A stretch of 64,000 bases of DNA, from assembly GCF_000950575.1 (NCBI RefSeq), contig NZ_CP011005.1, forward strand, positions 2,232,001 through 2,296,000, in the 5' to 3' direction. Position numbers and translations under genes: made by a program. The notes beneath the pieces are model-generated. The model ran no database searches. It was not told the DNA's origin and was given only the letters and a program-made list of their open reading frames with translations. The stretch is from Psychromicrobium lacuslunae. GTDB lineage: Bacteria; Actinomycetota; Actinomycetes; Actinomycetales; Micrococcaceae. This document shows, one piece after another, positions 1 through 8,463 of the stretch; the stretch's first letter is position 1, and each line of letters begins with the position of its first letter.

Positions 1-1
1 A

Positions 2-535
2 GTGAGCCCCGGTCTGGTCATTCACCACTTCGGCAGCAAGGATGGCTTGCGTCAGAGTTGCGATGATTACATCCTCAAAAGCACCTTCGCCCGCGCCAAT
101 GATGAATCCAGCCCGCAGGGCTTTCGCACCGTATTGCAGCAGCACCTCGACAATCCTGGCGACTTCGACCTGGAAATTGGCTACCTGCGCCGCGCGGTCT
201 CGGAGAACTCCCCGGTCGGGCACAAGTTCATTGCTCTAGTGATCGAGGAAACCGAGACCATTGTGCGCGCCGGGATAGCCGACGGCAGCATGAATCCCTC
301 CTCGGACCCGCGCGCCCTGGCAGTCTTCGTGGCCATGAGCAGCGTCACCTTGCTCACCATGAGCGAATACATCAATAAGGCACTCGGCGTGGAGGAATTC
401 AACCAAGCCCTCACCGGCCGAATGGCCATTCCGGCGCTCGAACTCTTCACCCACGGTCTCTACACCGACGACAGCTATCTCAAGGCAGCACAGGAAGTGC
501 TCGCCAACCAAAACACAGAAGGAGCAAGGCAATGA
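2..535 (+). CDS. TetR-family transcriptional regulator, 5' end cut by window edge
   Basis: The reading frame is open from the left edge, so the true start lies upstream. The visible N-terminus (SPGLVIHHFGSKDGLRQ) is the end of the TetR helix-turn-helix, in the usual position of the HHF-S-K-L recognition helix. The remaining 150 or so residues form the helical ligand-binding domain, which is not diagnostic of a ligand. The stop codon overlaps the start of the ABC ATPase gene by 4 bp, so the regulator probably controls its own operon with the exporter. This arrangement is common for drug-responsive ABC pumps in actinobacteria. The effector is not predictable from sequence. Confidence 0.85.
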   Translation: MSPGLVIHHFGSKDGLRQSCDDYILKSTFARANDESSPQGFRTVLQQHLDNPGDFDLEIGYLRRAVSENSPVGHKFIALVIEETETIVRAGIADGSMNPSSDPRALAVFVAMSSVTLLTMSEYINKALGVEEFNQALTGRMAIPALELFTHGLYTDDSYLKAAQEVLANQNTEGARQ

Positions 536-1506
536 GCCAGCTCTCCACCGACGAGGTCAGCGAAACCCCCAGCAAAAGCCTCGACAACGCCATTGAGGCT
601 CACCAGATCACCAAAAAATATGGCATCACCCTGGCCCTCAAGGGCGTTAGCTTCAGCATGCCGCGCGGCTCGGTTTTCGGCGTGATCGGCCCAAACGGTG
701 CCGGTAAAACCACCACCATGCGCACCTTGCTGGATATTATCCGGCCAACCTCCGGCCACGCCAGCGTGCTCGGCGTCGACCCGAGAAAAGCCGGCCCAGA
801 ATTACGACGCCGAATCGGCTTCCTGCCCGGTGAATTGATTCTTGATGGCCGCAGCACCGGTCGGAAGCTTCTCCAGCACTATGCGGATATCTCCGGGCCA
901 GTGACAAAGGGCAGGATCGAGGAGCTCGCCGAGCGACTCGGCCTCGACCTGAGCCGCCCAGTCCGCAAACTCTCCAAAGGTAATAAGCAAAAGCTCGGCA
1001 TCGTGCAGGCCTTTATGCATAAGCCGGACCTCTTGGTGCTCGACGAGCCAACTAGCGGCCTGGATCCGCTCATGCAGCAGGTCTTCCTCGACCTGGTCGC
1101 CGAAGCCCGCGCGGCCGGGCAGAGCGTCTTCCTCTCTTCGCATGTGATCAGCGAAATTCAACAGGCAGCCGATGAAGTGGCGATCCTCAGAGACGGCAAA
1201 ATCGTCACCATCTCGAGCGTGGACAAGCTTCGAGATTCCGCCATCCGACACCTTCGTTTGGTGGCTAGCGGCATTTCGGTTGCCGAACTCAGGCAACGAC
1301 TGGACTCCCTTGACGGACTGGACAACCTCACCGTGAGCAGCTCGGGCGAGGACGTTGAAGCCACCGCAACCTTGGAAGGCAGCATCCCTCCCTTGGTTCA
1401 AGCACTTTCCACACTCTCCCTGAGCGATCTGGTTCTTGAGGAACCGGATCTCGAAGAATCGGTGCTCAAACTCTATTCCTCACCCTCGAAAGAAGCAGCA
1501 CTATGA
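532..1506 (+). CDS. ABC exporter ATP-binding protein (DrrA-like)
   Basis: This 324-residue ATPase would energise the membrane protein encoded immediately downstream. Walker A is GPNGAGKT at residues 53-60, the signature LSKGN is at about 146-150, and Walker B LLVLDE at 166-171 is followed by PTSGLDP. About 90 C-terminal residues follow the ATPase core, as in DrrA/CcmA-type exporter subunits with regulatory tails. The ATG overlaps the TetR stop as ATGA, and its own stop overlaps the permease start by 4 bp, so the three genes are translationally coupled. The substrate is unknown. Drug or lipid export is inferred from the family and the TetR neighbour. Confidence 0.9.
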   Translation: MSQLSTDEVSETPSKSLDNAIEAHQITKKYGITLALKGVSFSMPRGSVFGVIGPNGAGKTTTMRTLLDIIRPTSGHASVLGVDPRKAGPELRRRIGFLPGELILDGRSTGRKLLQHYADISGPVTKGRIEELAERLGLDLSRPVRKLSKGNKQKLGIVQAFMHKPDLLVLDEPTSGLDPLMQQVFLDLVAEARAAGQSVFLSSHVISEIQQAADEVAILRDGKIVTISSVDKLRDSAIRHLRLVASGISVAELRQRLDSLDGLDNLTVSSSGEDVEATATLEGSIPPLVQALSTLSLSDLVLEEPDLEESVLKLYSSPSKEAAL

Positions 1507-2327
1507 GCAGCACGACAGTTGAGCTGCGGCGAGTTCCGCTGCCGCTCTTTAGCAAAGCAATGACTGACTCTTGGCGATCCCTGATCGGCTGGATGATCGG
1601 CCTCGGCGCGGCCAGCGCCCTATACCTACCGCTCTACCCCGCCATTGGCGGCAATTCGCAGATGAAAGACTTGCTCTCCTCGCTGCCACCGGAGCTGACG
1701 AAAGCGATCGGCTATGACGATATTGCCTCGGGAGCTGGCTATGTCCAGGCCACGCTGTTTGGCTTGATTGGCTTCCTGCTGACTTCCATCGCGGCAGTGA
1801 GCTGGGGTGCTAGTGCGATCGGCGGCGATGAGGAGGCGGGGCAACTGGAGCTGACCCTGGCGCACGGCGTAACCCGGACTCAGATCGCAGTGGAACGCTA
1901 TGCTGCATTGCTGCTTCGTATTCTGCTACTGGGCGCTTGGGTCTTTCTGCTTGTCGCGTTGCTCAACGGTCCGGCGCAAACCAATCTTGACCTCGTCAAA
2001 TTACTCGGCGGCAGCGCTCTGTTCGCTGGCCTAGCTCTGCTCACCGGATCGGCGGCATTTATGGCCGGGGCGCTCACCGGACGTCGGGTCTGGGGCATTG
2101 GCATTGGCGCTTTTGTCGCCGTTGCCGGCTACGTCTTCAACGCGATTGGCAACCAATCGAAAGATCTTCAGTGGTTGCATGCCTTCTCCCCCATCAGCTG
2201 GGCATATAGCGATAAACCACTCGTCAATGGGGCTAACGGCTGGGCACTGCTGGCGCTCTATGGGCTGTCGTTACTGTTTGCCGCAGTCTCGGTGATCGCC
2301 TTACGCCGTCGCGATATCGGGGTCTAA
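1503..2327 (+). CDS. ABC-2 type exporter permease
   Basis: A 274-residue integral membrane protein with about six hydrophobic segments, beginning near residues 28-48 and ending with one at about 245-265 before the basic tail RRRDIGV. It partners the preceding ATPase, with a 4-bp ATGA overlap. The layout (one N-terminal segment, a soluble loop of about 45 residues, then five closely spaced segments) matches ABC-2 permeases of the multidrug type. No substrate-determining motif is recognisable. Confidence 0.85.
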   Translation: MSSTTVELRRVPLPLFSKAMTDSWRSLIGWMIGLGAASALYLPLYPAIGGNSQMKDLLSSLPPELTKAIGYDDIASGAGYVQATLFGLIGFLLTSIAAVSWGASAIGGDEEAGQLELTLAHGVTRTQIAVERYAALLLRILLLGAWVFLLVALLNGPAQTNLDLVKLLGGSALFAGLALLTGSAAFMAGALTGRRVWGIGIGAFVAVAGYVFNAIGNQSKDLQWLHAFSPISWAYSDKPLVNGANGWALLALYGLSLLFAAVSVIALRRRDIGV

Positions 2328-2340
2328 GTTCAATCAAAAA

Positions 2341-2380
2341 CGGGCTGCTGAGCGATTCGCTTGAATCGCTCAGCAGCCCG
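2341..2380. terminator. Bidirectional terminator hairpin
   Basis: A perfect 18-bp inverted repeat with a GCTT loop sits between the convergent permease and MFS genes. On the minus strand it is followed by TTTTTGATT, a good intrinsic terminator tail for the MFS gene. On the plus strand the downstream sequence is only moderately T-rich. Confidence 0.85.
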
Positions 2381-2409
2381 TCTCAGCTGTCTAAATTTCT
2401 CGCTGTCGC

Positions 2410-3627
2410 TCAGTGCTCGCTAGCCACACCGGCAAGGTGCTTACGGCCCAGCACCACCACGGCGATGCCGATCACGATGGCGACCGCGGCAACGAAGAAC
2501 GGCACCTGTTCACCGAAGTGCTCACCCAGTTGGGCCGCGATGAAGGGCGCCAGCGCCCCGCCCATCCAGCGCACGAAATTGTATCCGGCGCTCGCCACCG
2601 GGCGGGGTGCGTCAGAGACTCCCATCGCCAGCTCGGTGTAAAGCGTGTTGTTAATGCCGAGCAACGCCCCGGAGAAGATCACCAGGATCACCACTAGCGG
2701 CACCGAGTGCCCCGCGGCGAAGCCAATCGCGATCAGCACCAGAGCTAGCAGCACCAGAGTGGCTGAGACCACTTGGGTAGTACCGAAACGGCGCTGCAAC
2801 ACCGGGGCCACGAAGACCGAGGTGATTGCCAGGCAGACTCCCCAGCCGAAAAACACGGCGCCAATGCCATAAGCATCCATGCCCAGGATGAATGGGGTGA
2901 ACGCCAGGATGGTGAAGAAACCGAAGTTGTAGAACAGGGCGCTGCCCGCAGTGAATCGGAGCCCCTTGTGACCAAGCGCCAGCAGCGGATCGCGCAGCCT
3001 GGTCTTGACCGCGGGGGGTGCCATCTTGGGTAGCAGAACGAGGCAAGCGATGAAGGCCACTGCCATGGCGGTCGCGGTACCAAAGAACGGCGCCCGCCAC
3101 TGCCAACCACCAAGCAAGGCCCCGAGCAACGGGCCGAGTGAGATTCCCAAGCCGAGCGCCGCCTCGTAGAGGATAATCGCAGTCGCGGTGCCGCCGCTAG
3201 CCACGCCAACAATAACGGCGAGCGCGGTAGCCACGAAGAGCGCGTTTCCCAAGCCCCAGCCGGCTCGGAAGCCGACCAACTCACCGACCGTATTCGAGAT
3301 ACCCGAGAGTGAAGCGAAGACCACAATCAAGGCCAGCCCGATCAACAGCGTTTTCTTACCCCCAATCCGCGAGGATACCCAGCCGGTAATCAGCATGGCG
3401 ATCGCGGTGACCAGAAAGTAGCTGGTGAAAAGCAGCGAAACTTCGGAAGGGCTAGCTTTCAGGTTGCTCGCAATGGCGGGCAGAATCGGATCCACCAGGC
3501 CAATTCCCATAAAGGCAAAGACCGCTGCAATTGCGGTGGCCCAGACCGCAATGGGCTGTTTGAGCATTGAGACTTTTTCTTCGTGGAGAGTTTCTTCTAT
3601 GGTTTCCACGCTGTGCTGAGCTGACAC
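2410..3627 (-). CDS. MFS transporter, 12-TM drug-efflux type
   Basis: A 405-residue major facilitator protein with an N-terminal cytoplasmic tail of about 25 residues and 12 predicted membrane segments. The loop after TM2 carries the motif-A-like sequence GWVSSRIGGKKTLL. Segments such as LGISLGPLLGALLGG resemble motif C of drug/H+ antiporters. The gene starts 10 bp after the MarR gene on the same strand and probably shares its transcript, which suggests drug or phenolic-compound efflux under MarR control. The substrate is inferred only at the level of hydrophobic toxic compounds. Confidence 0.85.
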   Translation of the reverse strand: MSAQHSVETIEETLHEEKVSMLKQPIAVWATAIAAVFAFMGIGLVDPILPAIASNLKASPSEVSLLFTSYFLVTAIAMLITGWVSSRIGGKKTLLIGLALIVVFASLSGISNTVGELVGFRAGWGLGNALFVATALAVIVGVASGGTATAIILYEAALGLGISLGPLLGALLGGWQWRAPFFGTATAMAVAFIACLVLLPKMAPPAVKTRLRDPLLALGHKGLRFTAGSALFYNFGFFTILAFTPFILGMDAYGIGAVFFGWGVCLAITSVFVAPVLQRRFGTTQVVSATLVLLALVLIAIGFAAGHSVPLVVILVIFSGALLGINNTLYTELAMGVSDAPRPVASAGYNFVRWMGGALAPFIAAQLGEHFGEQVPFFVAAVAIVIGIAVVVLGRKHLAGVASEH

Positions 3628-3637
3628 CGATCTATCC

Positions 3638-4102
3638 CTAGTTTCCCTGTGTAGAAATGTTGTTTTGGTTGAAACTGCCGTTGAGTTTCGCGATCGCCGG
3701 AATGGCGGCGCGCAGGCTCTGCTGCTCCGCGGCGCTCAAGCGACCGAGCAGTTCTGCCATTAAGTGATTTCGACGCGCATTATTTATCTCAGCAATGCGC
3801 CGACCGCTCTCGCTGAGACTGACCACGACAGCCCGAGAGTCCTCAGGATCGGCGCTCCTGCTCAGCAGACCGTCAGCTTCCAGCCGCTTAATGGCTTCGG
3901 TTGCACTTGGCACTTTGACGCCAAGATTAGCGGCAATCACGCTGACCCGAAGGCCGCCATTGGAGAGCATGGTCAACACGCTGAGTTGAGCGGCTGAAAG
4001 TTCGGCTTCAGCGTCCAGCTGCCTGGTGAGGAACACTGTCTGACGTAGCGAACTTCGAAAATCGGCTGCTAACTCAAGAAGATCAATATTTTCTGTACTC
4101 AC
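3638..4102 (-). CDS. MarR-family transcriptional regulator
   Basis: A 154-residue winged-helix regulator. Residues about 37-105 give the MarR fold: LSAAQLSVLTMLSNGGLRVS, then the recognition helix region KVPSATEAIKRLEADGLLSR and the wing DPEDSRAVVVSLSESGR. The GTG start lies directly beside a double palindrome and has no Shine-Dalgarno, so the mRNA is probably leaderless. It lies between two MFS genes on the same strand, 10 bp upstream of one of them. Autorepression and repression of the downstream pump are likely, with derepression by a small toxic ligand. Confidence 0.9.
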   Translation of the reverse strand: MSTENIDLLELAADFRSSLRQTVFLTRQLDAEAELSAAQLSVLTMLSNGGLRVSVIAANLGVKVPSATEAIKRLEADGLLSRSADPEDSRAVVVSLSESGRRIAEINNARRNHLMAELLGRLSAAEQQSLRAAIPAIAKLNGSFNQNNISTQGN

Positions 4103-4139
4103 AGTTAGGTAGCCTAACAGTTAGGTTGCCTAACTACAA
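4103..4139 (-). promoter_or_regulatory. MarR promoter with tandem palindromic operators
   Basis: On the plus strand GTTAGGTAGCCTAAC (4104-4118) and GTTAGGTTGCCTAAC (4120-4134) are two near-identical 15-bp palindromes separated by one base. On the minus strand TTGTAG (4139-4134), a 17-bp spacer and TAGGCT (4116-4111) make a plausible sigma-70-type promoter. Both operators overlap the spacer and the -10 element. The expected transcription start (about 4103-4104) lies at most two bases from the GTG at 4102. The distal operator overlaps the stop codon of the upstream MFS gene. Confidence 0.75.
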
Positions 4140-5540
4140 CTTGGATCGAGTCTCAGCTCTGCCTGGCCGCCAAAACAAAGTGATCACCAATGCGAGCACG
4201 GCTAGCCCGGCAATCGCCAACACTAACTGGCTCCACTGCTGCTGGTTGACACCTGGAGCATAGAAAACACCGATCATCACGGTGGCCGCGATTGCGCCAA
4301 TATAGCGGCAGGTCTGCAAGATGCCCGCCGCCACCCCGGAGTCCTTCGCCGGGGTCGACGCGTACATGCCCTGGCTGGCTGCGATGTTGACAGCGGCGAA
4401 CGGCAAGCCGAGCGCAGCCGTCAGGAGCAAGACGAGCGGCGGCGCGTAGCTGACCGTCAGCAACCACAGCAGGGCCACCCCAAGCAAGAGCACGAGCACT
4501 CCGGTGATCAGCATGCTCCTCACCCCAAAGCGGTCAATGGCCCTGGCTGCCAGCGGAGTCGCTACGACCGAAATCGCGGCGAGTGGCAGCATCAATAGAC
4601 CGACCACATTGCTGGGATAGCCTGCTGACTGCTCAAGTAATTGCGGCAGACCAAAGAAACCCACGTAGTAGACGCCGTTAAAGACCAAGAATGCTAGATA
4701 GATCAGCAGTAACGGACGGTTCCTGCTCAGCAGCCTGAGATCCAGGAAGGGGCGCTGCACTGCCAGCTCCCGCCAGGCAAACAGCGCGGCAGCCAGCGGA
4801 GCCAGGCCGAGTAACCAGCCACGGTAGCCAGGAAGTGCATCGAGCAAGCCCATAATCAGCAACACCAGGGTGAGCGTGAAAGCCGCAATTCCAGGCAGGT
4901 CAGAAGCTTTGAGAAGCGAACCAAGGCTGCCTTGCTCGCGTGGTGGGTCGGCCGGCGCAAAGAACTTCACCCCCAGCAACGAGATCAAGGCGAGTGGCAC
5001 ATTAATCAGAAAGAGCCACTGCCAGCCCGCGACACTAATCAATAACCCGCCCACCACCGGCCCCAGCGCAGCGCCGACGGTGTTCGCCATCTGGATTCGA
5101 GAAAGCGGCCTGGTCGAACTCACCTTGGCAACGGCACTCAGGGCACGAACCATCACCACAGCGCTCGGAAAAGCGGTTGCCGTACCGATCGCCATCAGCG
5201 CGCGGGCAAGGCAGACCAGCAGGAAATTTGTAGCCAGCGGCGCAAGCGCACAGCTCAGCGCCACGATGACCATGCCGAGCATAAAAAGTCGCCGCGGCCC
5301 GAACCTATCGGCGAGTCGACCCATGAGCGGCTGGCCCGCAGCAGAGGCAAGATAGAACGAGGTGACAACCCAGGTCACCGTACCGACATCAAGGCCGAAA
5401 TCTCCGCGCAATACCACGAGTGCAACGGCGATCATCGAAGAGTTCAACGGGTTAAGCGATGTACCAAGACTGAGCGCCAATACGGTCAGCCCGACTCGGC
5501 TTTTGGGCTGCGAAGCAGAAATCTGGTTGCTTATGGACAC
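4134..5540 (-). CDS. MFS transporter, 14-TM DHA2 (EmrB/QacA) type
   Basis: A 468-residue permease with about 14 hydrophobic segments. It has motif A after TM2 (GQPLMGRLADRFGPRRLFMLG), a typical DHA2 TM1 region (LSLGTSLNPLNSSMIAVALV) and a TM5 motif-C-like stretch (TVGAALGPVVGGLLI). The start is a GTG with no clear ribosome-binding site. The gene lies upstream of the MarR-MFS pair on the same strand, and its last codons overlap the MarR operator. It may be part of the same detoxification locus, but it has its own upstream region. The substrate is unknown. Confidence 0.85.
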   Translation of the reverse strand: MSISNQISASQPKSRVGLTVLALSLGTSLNPLNSSMIAVALVVLRGDFGLDVGTVTWVVTSFYLASAAGQPLMGRLADRFGPRRLFMLGMVIVALSCALAPLATNFLLVCLARALMAIGTATAFPSAVVMVRALSAVAKVSSTRPLSRIQMANTVGAALGPVVGGLLISVAGWQWLFLINVPLALISLLGVKFFAPADPPREQGSLGSLLKASDLPGIAAFTLTLVLLIMGLLDALPGYRGWLLGLAPLAAALFAWRELAVQRPFLDLRLLSRNRPLLLIYLAFLVFNGVYYVGFFGLPQLLEQSAGYPSNVVGLLMLPLAAISVVATPLAARAIDRFGVRSMLITGVLVLLLGVALLWLLTVSYAPPLVLLLTAALGLPFAAVNIAASQGMYASTPAKDSGVAAGILQTCRYIGAIAATVMIGVFYAPGVNQQQWSQLVLAIAGLAVLALVITLFWRPGRAETRSKL

Positions 5541-5639
5541 AATTCAGTGTGCGCTCGACACCGTCCGCCCGCTAATCGCGTCCATATATTGGGCCCATCA
5601 CAACCTCATTAGCAGGCGCAGAGCTCATCCTGCGAAGAG

Positions 5640-6248
5640 TTATACCTTGGCCTTCCGATAACCAGCTTTCACCGCGGCCGCCTCGGTCGCGAAGCAAAGC
5701 TCGGGGTTGGTGGCTTTGTAGAATCGCTGCCCCGGCAGATGGTAGATGTGCGACTGTTTATTTCCCTTAATGGGGGCCCAGCTCGGACAGCTATTCTTAC
5801 TGATCGGCTTTGCCACTGCGGCAAGCACTTGCACATAAAGCTGCGAACTGATGGATGCCTTATAGCTTGAGGTGGCGGGCAATCTGAGCGACCAACGGCC
5901 CGAAACGGCGGGCAACTGGGAAGCTTTGAGATACCCGCTGGCATTAGTTTTCACGGTACGGACCAAAGCATTCGGCTTAGCGCCGTCGGGATCAAACCAG
6001 ATGCCGATGTTCAGAGCACCCGTTTTGACCCAGCTCTTTCCGGCCAGGCGTTGGACCTGCGCCTGCAAAGTAATTGAATTACCGGCGTAGACCTTCGCCG
6101 GCGCCGCTGAGAAAGCGGCCACTCGAGTCGTGACGCTGGGTGCTGCGTTGGCGACGAGTGGGCTCAAACCTAGTAGCGAAGACCCGGTAAGCATGGTCAA
6201 CCCGATCAGCAGGAACCCTTGTCTCAGCGCACGCATTGCCTCACCCAT
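5640..6248 (-). CDS. Secreted protein with C-terminal sunset domain
   Basis: The preferred start at 6248 has AAGAGAG five bases upstream; an alternative ATG lies at 6236. The first 35 residues are a Sec signal peptide ending near LVANAAPS. The middle, about 110 residues, looks like an immunoglobulin-type beta sandwich (PAKVYAGNSITLQAQVQR, SGRWSLRLPATSSYK). The last 50 residues match the sunset domain: C, IKGN, IYHLPGQRFY, NPELCF, EAAAVKAGYRKAK. That domain is found at the ends of secreted nucleases and wall proteins in Gram-positives and may bind metal. No catalytic nuclease domain is present. The function is unknown; an extracellular binding role is inferred. Confidence 0.75.
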   Translation of the reverse strand: MGEAMRALRQGFLLIGLTMLTGSSLLGLSPLVANAAPSVTTRVAAFSAAPAKVYAGNSITLQAQVQRLAGKSWVKTGALNIGIWFDPDGAKPNALVRTVKTNASGYLKASQLPAVSGRWSLRLPATSSYKASISSQLYVQVLAAVAKPISKNSCPSWAPIKGNKQSHIYHLPGQRFYKATNPELCFATEAAAVKAGYRKAKV

Positions 6249-6355
6249 TTCGACTCTCTTAGCTGCACCGGAATGAGTGCCCAGCCAAGCGTAACCAGCC
6301 ACAGTTTTAGCGTCAATGGGGATAGCCCGCTGGCCAGCGAAGGACGAAGGTAGTA

Positions 6356-6907
6356 TTGCCTTTCGAGAGGATTCAGCAATCTATCGCGGAGCCCTGGAGG
6401 GGAATGTTTCAATCGATCATTCAGCGAGTTCGTGGCCTCGTTCAGTTGCTTTGGCGAGAAGTTGCAAAATTCGGCATCGTCGGCGGAATCGGCTTCGTGA
6501 TCGACAGCGCTATATTCATCTGGCTTTTTAGCGGGCCAATGCATGGCAGCGAAGTCTGGGCGAAGGCCATCGCCACAATTGTGGCAAGTATTTTCTCCTG
6601 GATTGCTAATCGTTTCTGGACCTTTCGGCACCGAAAACAGGCAAATCCAGTGCGAGAAGCAGTGATGTTCGCGGTAATGAACATCATTGGACTGCTGATC
6701 GCTTCCGGTTGCGTCTGGTTCGCGAAATATGCACTGAACCTAAACGACAAGGCCTCACTCTTCATCGCCGGTAGCGTGGTTGGCCTGATCTTAGGAACTC
6801 TGTTCAGATTTTTTGCCTACCGGTTCTGGGTCTTCAATGAAGAACTCGACTCCGAGCCGGAATTTGAACATGATCATGAACTTCTTGAAGCCAAGAAACC
6901 GCGCTGA
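6356..6907 (+). CDS. GtrA-family membrane protein
   Basis: A 183-residue protein with the GtrA fold of four membrane segments. Diagnostic sequences are KFGIVGGIGFVIDSAIF, SIFSWIANRFWTFR and GTLFRFFAYRFWVF, where the paired NRFWTF and YRFWVF motifs are characteristic. GtrA proteins take part in moving or modifying polyprenyl-linked sugars for cell-wall glycan assembly. The start is a TTG with AAGG five bases upstream. A second possible start is the ATG at 6404, preceded by GGAGGGGA. The last 30 residues are acidic and cytoplasmic. It is divergent from the sunset-domain gene. Confidence 0.85.
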   Translation: MPFERIQQSIAEPWRGMFQSIIQRVRGLVQLLWREVAKFGIVGGIGFVIDSAIFIWLFSGPMHGSEVWAKAIATIVASIFSWIANRFWTFRHRKQANPVREAVMFAVMNIIGLLIASGCVWFAKYALNLNDKASLFIAGSVVGLILGTLFRFFAYRFWVFNEELDSEPEFEHDHELLEAKKPR

Positions 6908-7021
6908 GAGAGCACAACAGCTAAAGGCCTGAGGCTTCCGGCCTGCAAACCATCAGTGCACGTCTATCTCAGCCGCGGCACTCACACCGCTGAGCGGGTC
7001 CGCCGGTGTACAGTTAGCCGG

Positions 7022-7231
7022 ATGAGTTCATATGCTTACCGCAGGGCCGACTGGGTCACCTCCCCTGACTTCATCAAATTAGATGTCCAGAGCGATGAAG
7101 AGGCATCGGAGTGGGCGGAAGCGCACCAAGAATTCTTCCCCGACGGTCCCGTCCAGGTGTTCAAACGCGAAACCCCGGAACACGACTGGGAACTCCTTGA
7201 AGAAGTTCGGCAAGAGGACGTAGCCCACTAA
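7022..7231 (+). CDS. Small acidic protein of unknown function
   Basis: A 69-residue soluble protein beginning MSSYAYRRADWVTSPDFIKL. The frame is open further upstream, but the ATG at 7022 is preferred because the preceding residues are basic and low in protein-like character. There is no strong ribosome-binding site. It is acidic, without signal peptide or membrane segment. The pattern EASEWAEAHQEFFPDGPVQVF looks like a compact alpha/beta protein. I do not recognise the family. Confidence 0.55.
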   Translation: MSSYAYRRADWVTSPDFIKLDVQSDEEASEWAEAHQEFFPDGPVQVFKRETPEHDWELLEEVRQEDVAH

Positions 7232-7346
7232 CCAGCAGAGCCTGCTCGGCTTGGCGGTGGGGTCTTTGGCTGCCCTTTTGCTCAGATTGACCAGATTTGC
7301 CAGAAATTATGGTCGAAAGCACTCAGAGAACTAACTCAGATTAAGC

Positions 7347-7392
7347 AGAAGGCCCGTACTTCCCTGTTATTTCAGGGAAGTACGGGCCTTCT
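7347..7392 (-). terminator. Terminator hairpin of the tRNA-Tyr gene
   Basis: A perfect 20-bp stem with a 6-base loop (7367-7372) begins 8 bases beyond the tRNA 3' end. The tail on the minus strand (GCTTAATCTGAG) is only partly T-rich. The same hairpin could also stop transcription from the small plus-strand gene ending at 7231. Confidence 0.75.
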
Positions 7393-7399
7393 TACTCGG

Positions 7400-7481
7400 T
7401 GGCAGATGAGGGATTCGAACCCCCGTAGGCGTTGCCAGCTGATTTACAGTCAGCCCCCTTTGGCCGCTCGGGTAATCTGCC
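7400..7481 (-). tRNA. tRNA-Tyr (anticodon GUA)
   Basis: An 82-nt tRNA with acceptor stem GGCAGAT/ATCTGCC and discriminator A at 7400. The anticodon arm CTGACTGTAAATCAG carries GUA. A long variable arm (TGGCAACGCCTA region) is expected for bacterial tRNA-Tyr. The T arm GGGGGTTCGAATCCCTC is canonical apart from one end pair. The CCA end is not encoded: the two bases after A are CC, followed by G. Confidence 0.97.
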
Positions 7482-7568
7482 ATGAGCGACTCCCCAGTGG
7501 GAGCAAGACAACTTTACAGAACAACTGGCTCAGAATCGAATCGAGTGGTTTTTCGGGCTTAGGCGAGT

Positions 7569-7820
7569 CTAATTTTCAGCCTGATTGATCTGCTTGAGCA
7601 GGCGTTTTTCAAATTTTTCGGCCTGTTCCGGAGTCAATTGACGGAGCTCAATCGCACGCGTCAGATCTTGATGGACGCCAGCGAGACGCGCCGTCGAACT
7701 TGAGGCTGTCGAACTGGGCACCGGAGCAAAGGCTGTCATCGCGGCGACGGTCGCCGCAGCCAGCACAGTACCGGCCGCGGCCTTGGCACCTCGAACAATG
7801 TAGCGGCGAGATTTCGACAC
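7569..7820 (-). CDS. Small exported or membrane-anchored helical protein
   Basis: An 83-residue protein with a basic N-terminus (MSKSRRYIVRGAK) and a hydrophobic segment at about residues 13-33 (AAAGTVLAAATVAAMTAFAP). A serine-rich linker follows, then a charged helical C-terminus (AIELRQLTPEQAEKFEKRLLKQI). The layout suits an exported or single-pass anchored protein with a coiled-coil end. No family is recognised and no neighbour suggests a job. It is transcribed toward the tRNA gene. Confidence 0.6.
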   Translation of the reverse strand: MSKSRRYIVRGAKAAAGTVLAAATVAAMTAFAPVPSSTASSSTARLAGVHQDLTRAIELRQLTPEQAEKFEKRLLKQINQAEN

Positions 7821-7974
7821 CTGATGACTCCCTTCCCTTTACTGCTTAGTACTACTCTGCCGAAGCCAAATTTGTTCCGACTTCAGATAACCTAGATAAC
7901 TGCTTTGAAGCTCTACCCACACAGCCGAGGACTAAGCTGGGGGCAGATAATTTTTGAGACAACCAGGAGGAATC

Positions 7975-8463
7975 ATGGCGAGCGATTCAACTTTCGATGT
8001 GGTCAGCAAGGTCGATAAGCAGGAAGTAGCTAATGCGCTGAACCAAGCTCAGAAGGAAATCGCGCAGCGTTACGACTTCAAGGGCGTCGGCGCAGAGATC
8101 GACTTTAGCGGCGAGAATATCTTGCTCAAGGCGAACTCCGACGAGCGAGTCAAGGCGGTACTCGACGTCTTTGAGAGCAAGTTGATTAAGCGGGGCATCT
8201 CCCTGAAGTCCCTCGACGCGGGTGAGCCTTACCCCTCCGGTAAGGAATACCGACTGGAGGCGTCAATCAAAGAAGGTATCGCCCAGGACGTTGCTAAGAA
8301 GATCACCAAACTGATCCGCGATGAAGGCCCAAAGAGCGTCAAGGCTCAGATCCAAGGTGATGAGCTCCGCGTCAGCTCAAAATCGCGCGACGACCTGCAA
8401 GCCACCATGGCTCTCCTGAAAACCTTTGAGGACGCAGATCTGCAGTTCGTGAACCTCCGCTAG
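7975..8463 (+). CDS. yajQ: YajQ-family nucleotide-binding protein
   Basis: A 163-residue protein, the standard YajQ length, beginning [20 protein letters not shown] after AGGAGG. Conserved segments are QRYDFKG, the central [13 protein letters not shown] and the C-terminal [22 protein letters not shown]-like region, here starting RDEGPK. YajQ folds as two ferredoxin-like RNP domains and binds nucleotides or RNA; in Xanthomonas it is a cyclic di-GMP effector. Whether that applies here is unknown. The 3' end overlaps the acyltransferase gene on the opposite strand by 92 bp. Confidence 0.93.
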   Translation: MASDSTFDVVSKVDKQEVANALNQAQKEIAQRYDFKGVGAEIDFSGENILLKANSDERVKAVLDVFESKLIKRGISLKSLDAGEPYPSGKEYRLEASIKEGIAQDVAKKITKLIRDEGPKSVKAQIQGDELRVSSKSRDDLQATMALLKTFEDADLQFVNLR

